From Peptoanaerobacter stomatis (GTDB taxonomy: Bacteria > Bacillota > Clostridia > Peptostreptococcales > Filifactoraceae): a stretch of 64,000 bases of DNA. Positions 53,370 through 62,939 of this stretch are shown here, piece after piece. Numbering within the stretch: the stretch's first letter is position 1; each line of letters opens with the position of its first letter. The notes below the pieces were generated by a model that was not told the origin of the DNA, made no database searches, and worked only from the letters and a program-made list of their open reading frames with translations. A program made the translations under genes and the position numbers. The stretch spans positions 212,724-276,723 of the forward strand of contig NZ_JH815225.1 of assembly GCF_000238095.2 (NCBI RefSeq), in the 5' to 3' direction.

Positions 53370-55796
53370 ATGGCAAAAAAAACAAAAAAAACTTTAAAGA
53401 AAAATATAAAAAAGAAATCTAAGCTTAATGAAAATTTTTGGGCTTTAATAATGCTGAGTATAGCTTTGATATTAACCATAATAATTTCTATGCCTAATAT
53501 CGGTTTTATCGGAGGATTTGTGAAATTTGTAATACTTTCATTATTTTCAAAATTCTTTTATTTTATATCTATTACAGCGATTGTTTTAGGAGTCTATAAA
53601 CTCATATTTTATAATACATATAGTTTCAAAAGTTTGAATAAGATAGATATGACAATATTTATGCTTATGATGATGTTTGTATATATAGCTTTTAATGTAT
53701 CACAACTGCAAGAAAACAGCAGTATTTCTTTTGACAGTTTAAAAAATATAGTATCAGATGCACAAGGATACAAAGGTCTTGGTATAATTTGCTATATAGC
53801 ATCATTTTTTTTCTATAAGCTGATCGGAAAAACAGGGATAATTCTTTTTGTACTTTTTTCCTTCTTATATCTTGTGATTAAATATCAAAGAAAAAAATTA
53901 ATCAACATTATAGATTTAACTAAGAATAATATATATAATAAAACTCAAGAGGTAAAGTCTAAAAGAGAAAAACAACAAGAATATAAAAAAGAAAAAAGCA
54001 AAATTAACGATATTGTTGCAAATTATTTTAATGATGCACCGGGCTATGATGATATTTCAGAAAAAACAAAAAAACCATTGTTAAGATATGATGATAATAT
54101 TTCAAACGACGTAAAAATAACAGGTATAAATGATGTGCAGGATGAAAATATAAAAGACGATTTCATAGAAGATTATGAAGAGAAAAACGAAGTAATAAAA
54201 ACTGAAGAACTAAATATATCTAAAAATGATGTATCAGATGAAAACAATGTGATTGACGAAGAAATCAACGATTTAGATAATATAAAATTTGATAAAAATG
54301 AAACGGAAAAAACAGAAACAATAATAGAAAATGATAATCAAAAAGATGAAGATGATATAAATCTATCACAAGGTTTAAAATTGGAAACTCCTAAGAAAAA
54401 AATATACAAAAAGCCTCTTATAGAATTATTGAATGAATATAAAAAAGTTGTCGTTAAAGATAAAACTGAAAAATTAAGAAATGCACAAGCACTTACTCAA
54501 ACTCTTGCAAGCTTTGGAGTAGAAGCTAAGGTTGAAAACATAGCCGTAGGTCCGACAATCACAAGATATGAGTTAAAACCTAAAGTAGGAACTAAAGTGA
54601 GTAAGATAACGAATCTTACTGAAGATTTAGCGCTTGCTCTTGCAGCAAAAGCTATAAGAATAGAAGCTCCAATTCCTGGGAAATCATTTATAGGAGTTGA
54701 GGTTCCTAACGAAATATCGCAGACAGTCAGTTTTAAAGAAGTAATTAAGACATGTATAGATAAAAAAGACAGTTATAATATAGTTTTTGCAATGGGAAAA
54801 GATATATCAGGTGAAGTTATATTATCTGATATAACAAAAATGCCCCATGCACTTATTGCAGGCTCTACAGGTTCAGGAAAGTCTGTTTGTATAAACACAA
54901 TAATTTGTAGCATTATTTATAATTATTCACCTGAAGAAGTCAAGCTTATACTTGTAGATCCTAAGGTTGTGGAATTGTCTATATATAATAAACTTCCGCA
55001 TCTTATAATACCGGTTGTAACAGATATGAAGAAAACACCTCAGGCATTAGCTTGGGCAGTGAATGAAATGGAAAAAAGATATGCCTTGTTTGCAGAACAT
55101 AAATCGAAAGATATCAACAGTTACAATCAAAAATCAACAGAAAAAATGCCAAGAATTGTAATAATAATTGATGAGCTTGCAGATTTGATGATGGTAGCTC
55201 CAAAGGAAATAGAAGAAGCTATATGCAGATTGGCACAAAAAGCCAGAGCTTGCGGTATACATTTGATAGTTGCAACACAAAGACCGTCAGTAGATGTAAT
55301 AACCGGTCTTATAAAAGCAAATATACCTTCAAGAATAGCATTTGCAGTATCATCACAGACAGATTCAAGAACAATATTGGATTCCAGCGGTGCTGAAAAA
55401 TTGCTCGGTAAAGGAGATATGCTATATTCGCCAATTGGTATGAATAAACCTATAAGGATACAAGGAGCTTTTTTGACAGAAGAAGAAGTAGAAAAAATAA
55501 CGGAATTTATAGAAATAAATAATCCTGTAGAAGATTTACAAGAAAAACAGGAAGAAGTATCGAAACAGATAGATGATATTGTACTTGAAACTGATAAAAA
55601 AGGTAAATCTGATGACGATTTATATGATAAAGTCGTAGAGTTTGCAATCAGTAATGGAGAAATATCTGTGTCATTGGTGCAAAGACAATTCAGGATAGGT
55701 TACAATAGGGCATCAAGAATAGTGGATGATATGGAGAAAAACGGAATAGTAGGTAAGAGTGACGGCTCAAAACCGAGAAAAGTTTTAAATAATTAA
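53370..55796 (+). CDS. ftsK: FtsK/SpoIIIE-type DNA translocase
   Basis: Membrane-anchored DNA pump that clears chromosomes from the septum. 808 residues: four N-terminal membrane segments (about 25-175), a long acidic/Asn-rich linker (about 190-340), an alpha domain (about 360-450), the motor with AGSTGSGKSVCIN and LVDPKVVELSIY, IIIDELADLMM and LIVATQRPSVDVITG, and a C-terminal gamma winged helix (SVSLVQRQFRIGYNRASRIV) that reads orientation sequences. AAGGATA precedes the ATG. Confidence 0.97.
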   Translation: MAKKTKKTLKKNIKKKSKLNENFWALIMLSIALILTIIISMPNIGFIGGFVKFVILSLFSKFFYFISITAIVLGVYKLIFYNTYSFKSLNKIDMTIFMLMMMFVYIAFNVSQLQENSSISFDSLKNIVSDAQGYKGLGIICYIASFFFYKLIGKTGIILFVLFSFLYLVIKYQRKKLINIIDLTKNNIYNKTQEVKSKREKQQEYKKEKSKINDIVANYFNDAPGYDDISEKTKKPLLRYDDNISNDVKITGINDVQDENIKDDFIEDYEEKNEVIKTEELNISKNDVSDENNVIDEEINDLDNIKFDKNETEKTETIIENDNQKDEDDINLSQGLKLETPKKKIYKKPLIELLNEYKKVVVKDKTEKLRNAQALTQTLASFGVEAKVENIAVGPTITRYELKPKVGTKVSKITNLTEDLALALAAKAIRIEAPIPGKSFIGVEVPNEISQTVSFKEVIKTCIDKKDSYNIVFAMGKDISGEVILSDITKMPHALIAGSTGSGKSVCINTIICSIIYNYSPEEVKLILVDPKVVELSIYNKLPHLIIPVVTDMKKTPQALAWAVNEMEKRYALFAEHKSKDINSYNQKSTEKMPRIVIIIDELADLMMVAPKEIEEAICRLAQKARACGIHLIVATQRPSVDVITGLIKANIPSRIAFAVSSQTDSRTILDSSGAEKLLGKGDMLYSPIGMNKPIRIQGAFLTEEEVEKITEFIEINNPVEDLQEKQEEVSKQIDDIVLETDKKGKSDDDLYDKVVEFAISNGEISVSLVQRQFRIGYNRASRIVDDMEKNGIVGKSDGSKPRKVLNN

Positions 55797-55818
55797 GTTT
55801 AGATTTTTGGTGATTAAT

Positions 55819-56688
55819 ATGCAAAATATAAGTCTAAGAGCGAATGCAAAGTTAAACCTTTTTTTGAAAATAAACGGAATAACAAACTTTGGTTATCATG
55901 ATATGACTATGATAAATCAAAGCATATCATTGTATGATGATATAAAAATAACAAAAAATGATAATCAAGGCATAAAAATAATAGATGAAACAACAGATAT
56001 AGAATTTAAAGAAAATATAATGTATAAGACAGCTAAGATTATAAATGACAAAATATCAAAAATAGACGTTGACATAGAAATAAATAAAAAAATTCCGATG
56101 CAAGCAGGTTTAGGTGGGGGAAGCAGTGACGCTGCTGCTGTAATAATAGGACTTGATTATATATATAATTTAAACCTAAGTGATGAGCAGAAAATAGATA
56201 TTGCCGTAAAAGTTGGTGCAGATGTACCTTTTTGCTTATTTGGAGGCACTAAGTATGTTGGAGGTATAGGAGAAAAAATAAATCATATAAAATCAGACAA
56301 TTTTTTATTTATAATAATAAAACCTGATGAAAATATGCCTACAAACCAAGCATTTATGCTCTGTGATAACAGTGAAAAGATAAAGAGAAGTACCGACTTT
56401 CTTCAAGGCATAAAAAATATAGATTTAGATTTAATAAGAAAAAACTTCTATAATGATTTTGAACCTGTAATATCCGATAAATTTTCTATAATAAAAAAAA
56501 TAAAATCAGATTTTTACAAAATAGGTGCAAGTTTTACTATGATGAGTGGAAGCGGAACAACTGTATATGCAATATTTGATGAAGAAAATACAAGACAAAG
56601 AGCATATGATTATTTGAAAAATGAATATAAAAATATATTTTTGTCAAATACTACAAAATCAGGTATTGAAATAGTAAGTTTCAGTTAA
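55819..56688 (+). CDS. ispE: 4-diphosphocytidyl-2-C-methyl-D-erythritol kinase
   Basis: GHMP kinase of the MEP isoprenoid pathway that phosphorylates CDP-ME. 289 residues: RANAKLNLFLKINGITNFGY, the ATP loop PMQAGLGGGSSDAAAVIIG, and MMSGSGTTVYAIF near the C-terminus. ATG 55819 follows GGTGATTA; an in-frame start 12 nt upstream overlaps that site. It complements ispD at 31704. Confidence 0.96.
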   Translation: MQNISLRANAKLNLFLKINGITNFGYHDMTMINQSISLYDDIKITKNDNQGIKIIDETTDIEFKENIMYKTAKIINDKISKIDVDIEINKKIPMQAGLGGGSSDAAAVIIGLDYIYNLNLSDEQKIDIAVKVGADVPFCLFGGTKYVGGIGEKINHIKSDNFLFIIIKPDENMPTNQAFMLCDNSEKIKRSTDFLQGIKNIDLDLIRKNFYNDFEPVISDKFSIIKKIKSDFYKIGASFTMMSGSGTTVYAIFDEENTRQRAYDYLKNEYKNIFLSNTTKSGIEIVSFS

Positions 56689-56714
56689 AAGAGCAAGTAT
56701 ATTCTTATATGTAA

Positions 56715-56743
56715 TAGACTAACGCTAATCACTGTGGTATAAT
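56715..56743 (+). promoter_or_regulatory. Extended -10 promoter before the DUF1934 gene
   Basis: TGGTATAAT (extended -10, box 56738-56743) with TAGACT 17 nt upstream (4 of 6). It starts the DUF1934-tilS-ftsH unit 29 nt before the start codon. Confidence 0.7.
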
Positions 56744-56771
56744 ATTTAATTGATATGATAAGGAAATGGAT

Positions 56772-57200
56772 ATGAATGTAACTGTAAAGCTGAAAACCTT
56801 GCAAATTGACCTGACTTCAAACAAGAAGGACAATATAGATTTTGAGTCATTAGCCAGTATAAAGTCTGTTAAAAATATAGATTTAATAAAATATGAAGAA
56901 AGTGAAATAACAGGCTTAAAGGGAAATACAACAGTTTTGAAAATAGAAAAAGATTCTGTAACCATGATTAGATATGGAAAAAACAGCGGAACTATGTATT
57001 TTAAAGAGGGAATCAGCTCAAAAACTTTATATAATACAGATTATGGAAACTTTGAACTTGAAATTTTTACAAAAAAATTGAATATAGAAAAATATACTGA
57101 TGACTTACTATATAAAATAAATATAGAGTATGATATAAATATCAAAGATTTATTTAATGGATTAAATATACTTGATATAACTGTCAAAAATATAAAATAG
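56772..57200 (+). CDS. DUF1934 (YwiB-like) beta-barrel protein
   Basis: 142 residues. Features of the DUF1934 family are seen: MNVTVKLKTLQIDL, YEESEITGLKGNTTVLKIEK, TMIRYGKNSGTMYFKEG and TDYGNFELEIFTKKLNI. The family folds as a lipocalin-like barrel; the ligand is unknown. ATG 56772 has AAGGAA 6 nt upstream; an in-frame ATG at 56766 is too close to it. It precedes tilS. Confidence 0.85.
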   Translation: MNVTVKLKTLQIDLTSNKKDNIDFESLASIKSVKNIDLIKYEESEITGLKGNTTVLKIEKDSVTMIRYGKNSGTMYFKEGISSKTLYNTDYGNFELEIFTKKLNIEKYTDDLLYKINIEYDINIKDLFNGLNILDITVKNIK

Positions 57201-57259
57201 TTTATTGTTTGGATTAATGGATGAAGCTTTTGAACATATGTAGATTTAGGGGATTTAAT

Positions 57260-58684
57260 ATGCTAATATATTCAGTTAAAGAAACAATAGAAAGAGAAAA
57301 TCTGATAAAACATGGAGACAAAATATTAGTTGCACTTTCCGGTGGACCTGATTCGATATGTCTTTTAGACATACTTGTAAAATTGAGAGAAGAATATAGT
57401 CTTACAATATATGCAGCACATTTAAATCATAGAATTCGTGGTATAGATGCGCAAAAAGATGCGTTATATTGCAGTGAAGTATGCGAAAAAGATGGAGTTA
57501 TATTTTTTCTCAAAAGTGAAGATGTACCTGCTCTTGCTAAAGAAAAAGGCGCATCTATAGAAGATATGGCAAGACAAGTTCGCTACACAATGTTATTTGA
57601 CATAAAACAAAAATTAGGAATAGATAAGATTGCCGTTGCTCATAATCTTGATGATCAAGCCGAAACAGTTCTTATGAAATTGCTAAGAGGCTCAGGATTA
57701 CAAGGATTAAGAGGTATGGACTACGTCAGAGATGACGGCATAATAAGACCTTTGCTGGACATATACAAATATGATATATTGCAATACTGTGAAGAAAATT
57801 ATCTAAACCCGAGAATAGACAAAACCAACTTTGAAGATGAATATACAAGAAATAAGATAAGATTAAATCTCATACCGTATCTGGAAAAAAATTATTCATC
57901 AAATATTAAACAAATACTTTCAAGAACTGCAAATATAATAAGAGAAGATTATAATTTTATAGAAAATGTTGCTAAAGAAAACTATGAGCTTATAAAATCA
58001 TATCAAGATGACAATGAAACTGTATTAGATATAGAACTTTTAAAAAATATTGACAAATCAATAAAAAGAAGAGTGATTAGAATAGCAATAATATCAATAT
58101 TGAAAGATTTGGACAATATAGAAACAGTTCATATAAACGATATTATAGAGCTTATGGATAAAGATAACGGAAAGATGATAAATCTTCCAAGAGGGTTAAA
58201 AGTATATGTAAATTATGGGAAATTGACATTTACCTTAAAAGAAAAAGTAATTGAGGAAAAAAAATACAGTTACAAAATAAATCTAAATGGGTATACAAGA
58301 GTAGATGAGTTAAATTTAACAGTTATTTCAAATATTATATCAAAGCAAGAATGTTTAAGATATCCGACTACTAAATATGCAAAAGCATTTGATTATTCAA
58401 AGATACAAGGTGACTTGGTGATAAGGAATAGAGAAAATGGAGATAAAATAAATGCAATAGGATTGAAAGGCACAAAAAAAATAAAAGATATATTAATTGA
58501 TAAGAAAATACCTGTAGAAGAAAGATATATGTATCCTATCTTTAGTGATGATAATGGAATTTTGTGGCTATTCGGATATAGAATTGCAGAAGATTATAAA
58601 ATAGATGAAAATACTGACAAAGTAGTTAGAATACAGTTAAAGTATGATGTTAACAGGAGGGACATAATTGAAAAATTTATTTAA
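57260..58684 (+). CDS. tilS: tRNA(Ile)-lysidine synthetase
   Basis: Converts C34 of the CAU-anticodon tRNA-Ile to lysidine using ATP and lysine. 474 residues: the PP-loop SGGPDS (27-32), AAHLNHRIRG, HNLDDQAETVLMKLLRGSGL and the C-terminal TilS substrate domains (GDKINAIGLKGTKKIKDILI). ATG 57260 follows AGGGGATTTAAT. Its 3' end overlaps the ftsH start by 17 nt. The hpt gene often found between tilS and ftsH is missing. Confidence 0.96.
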   Translation: MLIYSVKETIERENLIKHGDKILVALSGGPDSICLLDILVKLREEYSLTIYAAHLNHRIRGIDAQKDALYCSEVCEKDGVIFFLKSEDVPALAKEKGASIEDMARQVRYTMLFDIKQKLGIDKIAVAHNLDDQAETVLMKLLRGSGLQGLRGMDYVRDDGIIRPLLDIYKYDILQYCEENYLNPRIDKTNFEDEYTRNKIRLNLIPYLEKNYSSNIKQILSRTANIIREDYNFIENVAKENYELIKSYQDDNETVLDIELLKNIDKSIKRRVIRIAIISILKDLDNIETVHINDIIELMDKDNGKMINLPRGLKVYVNYGKLTFTLKEKVIEEKKYSYKINLNGYTRVDELNLTVISNIISKQECLRYPTTKYAKAFDYSKIQGDLVIRNRENGDKINAIGLKGTKKIKDILIDKKIPVEERYMYPIFSDDNGILWLFGYRIAEDYKIDENTDKVVRIQLKYDVNRRDIIEKFI

Positions 58685-60593
58685 AGAAAGTATATTCTTT
58701 ATAGTTGTTATACTTGTTGTAGCTTTCGGTCTTAGACTTGTAAATTTTGAAACTACACAGACAAGTTCAACAATACCGTTTTCGGAAGTGTATAGCAATT
58801 TAGAAAAGGGACAATTAAAGTCTATAACATTTACAGATAGGAAGATAAAAGGTCAAACTATAAGAGGCGAAGAATTTGAATCATATTTGCCATATGCAAT
58901 AGATACAGATGCGTTTTCTAATGAATTAATCAAAAATATAACTGAAAGTCATCTCGTTGTAACTGGTACTCCGGAAGCACAAACTCCTTGGTTTTTGAGT
59001 TTTCTTCCAAGTATAATACTGGTTATAGCTTTAACCGGAGCACTTTTCATAATGATGCAACAGCCACGTGGCAATGGCGGTGCTAAATTTAATACATTCG
59101 GAAAAGCTAAAGCAAAGACTCAAGTATCTGAAAATAAAGTCAGATTTGAGAATGTTGCCGGGCTTGATGAAGAAAAAGAAGAGTTGCAAGAAGTTGTAGA
59201 TTTTTTAAAGAACCCAAAAAAATATATAGAGTTAGGTGCAAGAATACCAAGAGGTATATTGATGATAGGACCTCCTGGAACAGGTAAGACATATTTATCA
59301 AAAGCAGTCGCAGGAGAGGCGAAAGTGCCCTTTTTTTCAATAAGCGGTTCAGACTTTGTTGAGATGTTTGTCGGAGTAGGGGCATCAAGAGTTAGAGATT
59401 TATTTGAACAAGCCAAAAGAGATGCTCCATGTATAGTGTTTATTGATGAAATTGATGCAGTAGGTAGAAAAAGAGGTGCAGGCTTAGGTGGCGGACATGA
59501 TGAAAGGGAGCAGACACTTAATCAATTATTGGTAGAAATGGACGGTTTTGGAGAAAATCAGGGTGTTATAGTTATGGCAGCAACAAACAGACCTGACATA
59601 TTGGATCCGGCATTGTTAAGACCGGGAAGATTTGATAGACAAGTAATGGTTGGAGCACCTGATATAAAAGGAAGAGAAGAAATATTAAAAGTTCATTCTA
59701 AGAATAAACCGCTTTCTCAAGATGTGAATTTAAAAACACTTGCTAAAAGAACACCGGGTTTTACACCGGCAGATATAGAAAATCTTATGAATGAAGCTGC
59801 AATATTGACAGCAAGAGTAAACGGCAAAAAAATAAATATGGAAACAATAGAAGAGGCAATAACAAAAGTAATTGCAGGAATACCTAAAAAATCAAGAATA
59901 ATAAGTGATAAAGAAAAGAAATTAGTATCTTATCATGAGGCTGGTCACGCAGTTATAGCAAGATTATTGCCGGATTTTGATCCTGTACATCACGTAACTA
60001 TCATACCAAGAGGTAGAGCCGGAGGATTTACAATGACTTTACCTGAAGATGATGTAAACTATATGACAAAATCAAAAATGAAAAATGAACTTGTAGATTT
60101 ACTCGGTGGAAGAGTGGCAGAAGAAATCATATTGGAAGATGTATCTACAGGTGCACAAAATGACTTGCAAAGAGTATCACAGATAGCAAGAGCTATGGTT
60201 ACAAAATATGCTTTCAGCGAAAATTTACCGTCAATGTCATTTGGTGATTCTTCAGATGAAGTATTTTTGGGTAGAGATTTTACAACAAGGAGAAATTATT
60301 CAGAAGAAGTTGCATCTCAAATAGATAAAGAGGTTGAAAAAATAGTGCAAGTCGCTTATGATAGAGCTAAGCAGATTTTAACTGACAATGTAGATAAACT
60401 TCATAATGTGGCAAAAGCGTTGATGAAATATGAAACTTTAGATAAAGACCAATTTGAATCAGCTTATAACGGTACACTTAATCTTGAAGAAGATGAAAAT
60501 ACCAATTCCAAAATAAACTCTCATGAATCTGAAGATGTTGATTCAAATGAAAGCCAGAAAATAGATTTGGATAAGCCTTTACAAGAAAGCTGA
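58668..60593 (+). CDS. ftsH: ATP-dependent zinc metalloprotease FtsH
   Basis: Membrane-anchored AAA+ protease for quality control. 641 residues: two N-terminal membrane segments (about 7-24 and 106-126), AAA motor with [13 protein letters not shown] (about 201), [12 protein letters not shown] and the SRH region, then the zinc site HEAGH (423-427) with a downstream Asp. The acidic C-terminal tail is longer than usual. A TTG start is used, with AGGAGG 8 nt upstream inside tilS, so translation is coupled. Confidence 0.97.
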   Translation: MKNLFKESIFFIVVILVVAFGLRLVNFETTQTSSTIPFSEVYSNLEKGQLKSITFTDRKIKGQTIRGEEFESYLPYAIDTDAFSNELIKNITESHLVVTGTPEAQTPWFLSFLPSIILVIALTGALFIMMQQPRGNGGAKFNTFGKAKAKTQVSENKVRFENVAGLDEEKEELQEVVDFLKNPKKYIELGARIPRGILMIGPPGTGKTYLSKAVAGEAKVPFFSISGSDFVEMFVGVGASRVRDLFEQAKRDAPCIVFIDEIDAVGRKRGAGLGGGHDEREQTLNQLLVEMDGFGENQGVIVMAATNRPDILDPALLRPGRFDRQVMVGAPDIKGREEILKVHSKNKPLSQDVNLKTLAKRTPGFTPADIENLMNEAAILTARVNGKKINMETIEEAITKVIAGIPKKSRIISDKEKKLVSYHEAGHAVIARLLPDFDPVHHVTIIPRGRAGGFTMTLPEDDVNYMTKSKMKNELVDLLGGRVAEEIILEDVSTGAQNDLQRVSQIARAMVTKYAFSENLPSMSFGDSSDEVFLGRDFTTRRNYSEEVASQIDKEVEKIVQVAYDRAKQILTDNVDKLHNVAKALMKYETLDKDQFESAYNGTLNLEEDENTNSKINSHESEDVDSNESQKIDLDKPLQES

Positions 60594-60617
60594 TTTATAT
60601 TGTATTTAAAACATATT

Positions 60618-60678
60618 TATGTAATATAAAAATAGAATCTATTAATATAGGTTCTATTTTTATATTACATATTTTTTT
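60618..60678 (+). terminator. Very long Rho-independent terminator after ftsH
   Basis: The arms 60618-60640 and 60649-60671 pair over about 22 bp with a single wobble, around an 8-nt loop, then run into seven Ts. Confidence 0.9.
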
Positions 60679-60757
60679 ACTGTATTCTACAAAAAACTAT
60701 TATAATATTAATATATGCTTATTAATAGATAGAATTTATATAAGTTATTTATTTTAA

Positions 60758-60832
60758 ATATACTTAATTTTACTTAGATAATAAATTCTTAAAAACAGAA
60801 ATATACATTATTCTATTAACTTTTAGTATAAA
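60758..60832. repeat. Short dispersed intergenic repeat, copy E
   Basis: About 75 bp aligning with copy F (16918-16988): shared TAATTTTACTTAG and ATTATTCTATTAA, right end CTTTTAGTATAAATT. Confidence 0.7.
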
Positions 60833-60989
60833 TTATAAAATATCTAAATTTTATATAATTTGTTATTTTAAAAAATATAAATTTTTAAGAGTATAATTAT
60901 AATGAGATTTTAATTAGTATTTAGTATTATATGTTATTTTTAATATATTTTAGTATAAAAAATAATTTTTTTATTAGGAAGGAGAATAA

Positions 60990-62759
60990 ATGAAAGAAAA
61001 TTATAGTGTATTTTATTTGTTTGAACGATTCAGACCATATTATAAAAAGTATTATGGAACGCTTGCCATAGATTTAGTATGTGCAATGTTTTCAACAATG
61101 TGTGATTTGATATTACCCATAATTTTGAGATTTTTGACTAATACGGCAAGAGAGGATATAAATAATCTTACAATAGGGTTAATACTTATGCTTGGCGGAT
61201 TATTTGCAGTTCTTAGAATACTCGATACTATGGCTAATTACTATATGCAATATATAGGTCATGTTATGGGGGCTAAGATAGAAACAGATATGAGATATGA
61301 TGTGTTTTCAAAATTACAACAATTGCCATATTCGTATTATAATACTAATAAATCAGGTCAGATATTGTCAAGAATAACCACAGACTTATTTGAAGTTACA
61401 GAGTTTGCACATCATTGTCCTGAAGAGTTTTTAATAGGAGGTGTAAAACTTATAATTTCATTTTTGATACTTATAAATATCAATGTACCGCTTACTTTGG
61501 CTATATTTGCTACATTACCTGTAATGGTTATATCAATATCGAGATATAATTCTTCAATGAGAAATTCACAAAAGAGTCAAAGAAATCAAATAGGAGAGCT
61601 TAATTCAGGAATAGAAAACAACATATTAGGGGCAAAAGTTGTAAAATCTTTTGCAAATGAGGAGCTTGAAATAGAAAAATTTCATAAAGAAAATCTTAAA
61701 TTTTTAGGGATTAAAAAGATTTTTTACAAGAGCTTAACAGGTTTTCATGCAGTATCGAGAATATTTGACGGAATAATGTATCTTATAGTTATAGTTTACG
61801 GCTCATATCTTATGAAAATAGGTGAGATAACAGCCGGAGATATGTTTTTATACACATTGTATATAAATATGCTGCTTGCTACTGTTAAAAGAATAGTAGA
61901 ATTTATGGAACAATTCCAAAGAGGAATGACAGGTATAGAAAGATTTATAGAGATAATGGATGTTGAAAATGATATTAAAGATAGTGAAAATGCCATAGAG
62001 CTTACAGATGTAAAAGGTGATATAAAGTTTGACAATGTAAGTTTTTCATATCCGCTTAGTGAGGTAAATGTCCTTGATAATGTAAGTTTTTCAATAAAAC
62101 GTGGCGAAAATGTTGCACTTGTAGGTTCATCAGGAGTTGGAAAAACAACTATATCCAACCTTATACCAAGATTTTATGACATAAATTCAGGCAGTATAAC
62201 TCTTGACGGAATAAATATAAAAGATATAAAGCAAATTAGTCTAAGAAACAATATAGGAATAGTTCAGCAAGATGTGTATTTATTTTCAGGTACAGTTTAT
62301 GAAAATATAATATATGGTAAAAAAAATGCTTCAAAAGATGAGGTAGTAAAAGCAGCTAAAATGGCAGGTGCGTATGATTTCATAATGGAGCTGGAAAATG
62401 GATTTGATACCCACATTGGAGAAAGAGGAACAAAATTATCAGGTGGACAAAAACAAAGGATAAGTATAGCGAGAGTATTTTTGAAAAATCCTCCTATTTT
62501 GATATTGGATGAAGCAACTTCAGCATTAGATAACACAAGTGAAGCAATAGTGCAAAAATCTCTTGAAACTTTGGCAGATGGAAGAACAACATTTACTATA
62601 GCTCATAGATTATCAACTATTAAAAATGCTACAAAAATATTGGTCCTTACAGAAAATGGCATAGAAGAAAGTGGCACACATAGTGAACTTATGAATAAAA
62701 AAGGCGTATATTATAATCTATATAATAAAAATATAGACGAAACAGCTGTAAATCTATAA
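60990..62759 (+). CDS. ABC exporter, fused membrane and ATPase domains
   Basis: 589-residue half-transporter of the MsbA/LmrA-like class. It has six membrane segments (about 20-320), then Walker A VGSSGVGKTTISN (about 381), the Q-loop, signature LSGGQKQRISIARVF and Walker B ILILDEATSALD with the H-loop AHRLST. It exports lipids, drugs or peptides; the substrate is unknown. GAAGGAGAAT precedes the ATG. Being a single half-transporter it presumably homodimerises. The C-terminus is complete, with no adjacent partner. Confidence 0.94.
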   Translation: MKENYSVFYLFERFRPYYKKYYGTLAIDLVCAMFSTMCDLILPIILRFLTNTAREDINNLTIGLILMLGGLFAVLRILDTMANYYMQYIGHVMGAKIETDMRYDVFSKLQQLPYSYYNTNKSGQILSRITTDLFEVTEFAHHCPEEFLIGGVKLIISFLILININVPLTLAIFATLPVMVISISRYNSSMRNSQKSQRNQIGELNSGIENNILGAKVVKSFANEELEIEKFHKENLKFLGIKKIFYKSLTGFHAVSRIFDGIMYLIVIVYGSYLMKIGEITAGDMFLYTLYINMLLATVKRIVEFMEQFQRGMTGIERFIEIMDVENDIKDSENAIELTDVKGDIKFDNVSFSYPLSEVNVLDNVSFSIKRGENVALVGSSGVGKTTISNLIPRFYDINSGSITLDGINIKDIKQISLRNNIGIVQQDVYLFSGTVYENIIYGKKNASKDEVVKAAKMAGAYDFIMELENGFDTHIGERGTKLSGGQKQRISIARVFLKNPPILILDEATSALDNTSEAIVQKSLETLADGRTTFTIAHRLSTIKNATKILVLTENGIEESGTHSELMNKKGVYYNLYNKNIDETAVNL

Positions 62760-62780
62760 TGTATTTGATGTTTAACTATA

Positions 62781-62896
62781 TTTTATACTAATAAGCATTT
62801 ATAATGCCCAGTATTTAATATTTGATGATTCATGGAGTATCAATAAATTTGTTGTAATATGATTACATGGCTATTTAATAGGTTTTTAGTATTAAA
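62781..62896. repeat. Dispersed intergenic repeat, divergent copy D
   Basis: The left end TTTTATACTAATAAGCATTT and right end CTATTTAATAGGTTTTTAGTAT share the family ends, but the middle has diverged. It ends 43 nt before the flavoprotein start. The right end matches sequences before uvrB (8781) and the mazG-like gene (17855). Confidence 0.55.
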
Positions 62897-62939
62897 TGTT
62901 TTTTAACATACAAATTTTATAAAGGATGATGTAACATAT

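Larger units (their letters stand above)
60594..60989. other. Spacer holding a long terminator, repeat E and a repeat-like end
   Basis: No gene. In order: a long terminator hairpin (60618-60678), AT-rich sequence, repeat copy E (60758-60832), and TTTTAGTATAAAA at 60949-60961, another copy of the repeat-end motif, 29 nt before the ABC transporter start. Confidence 0.6.
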
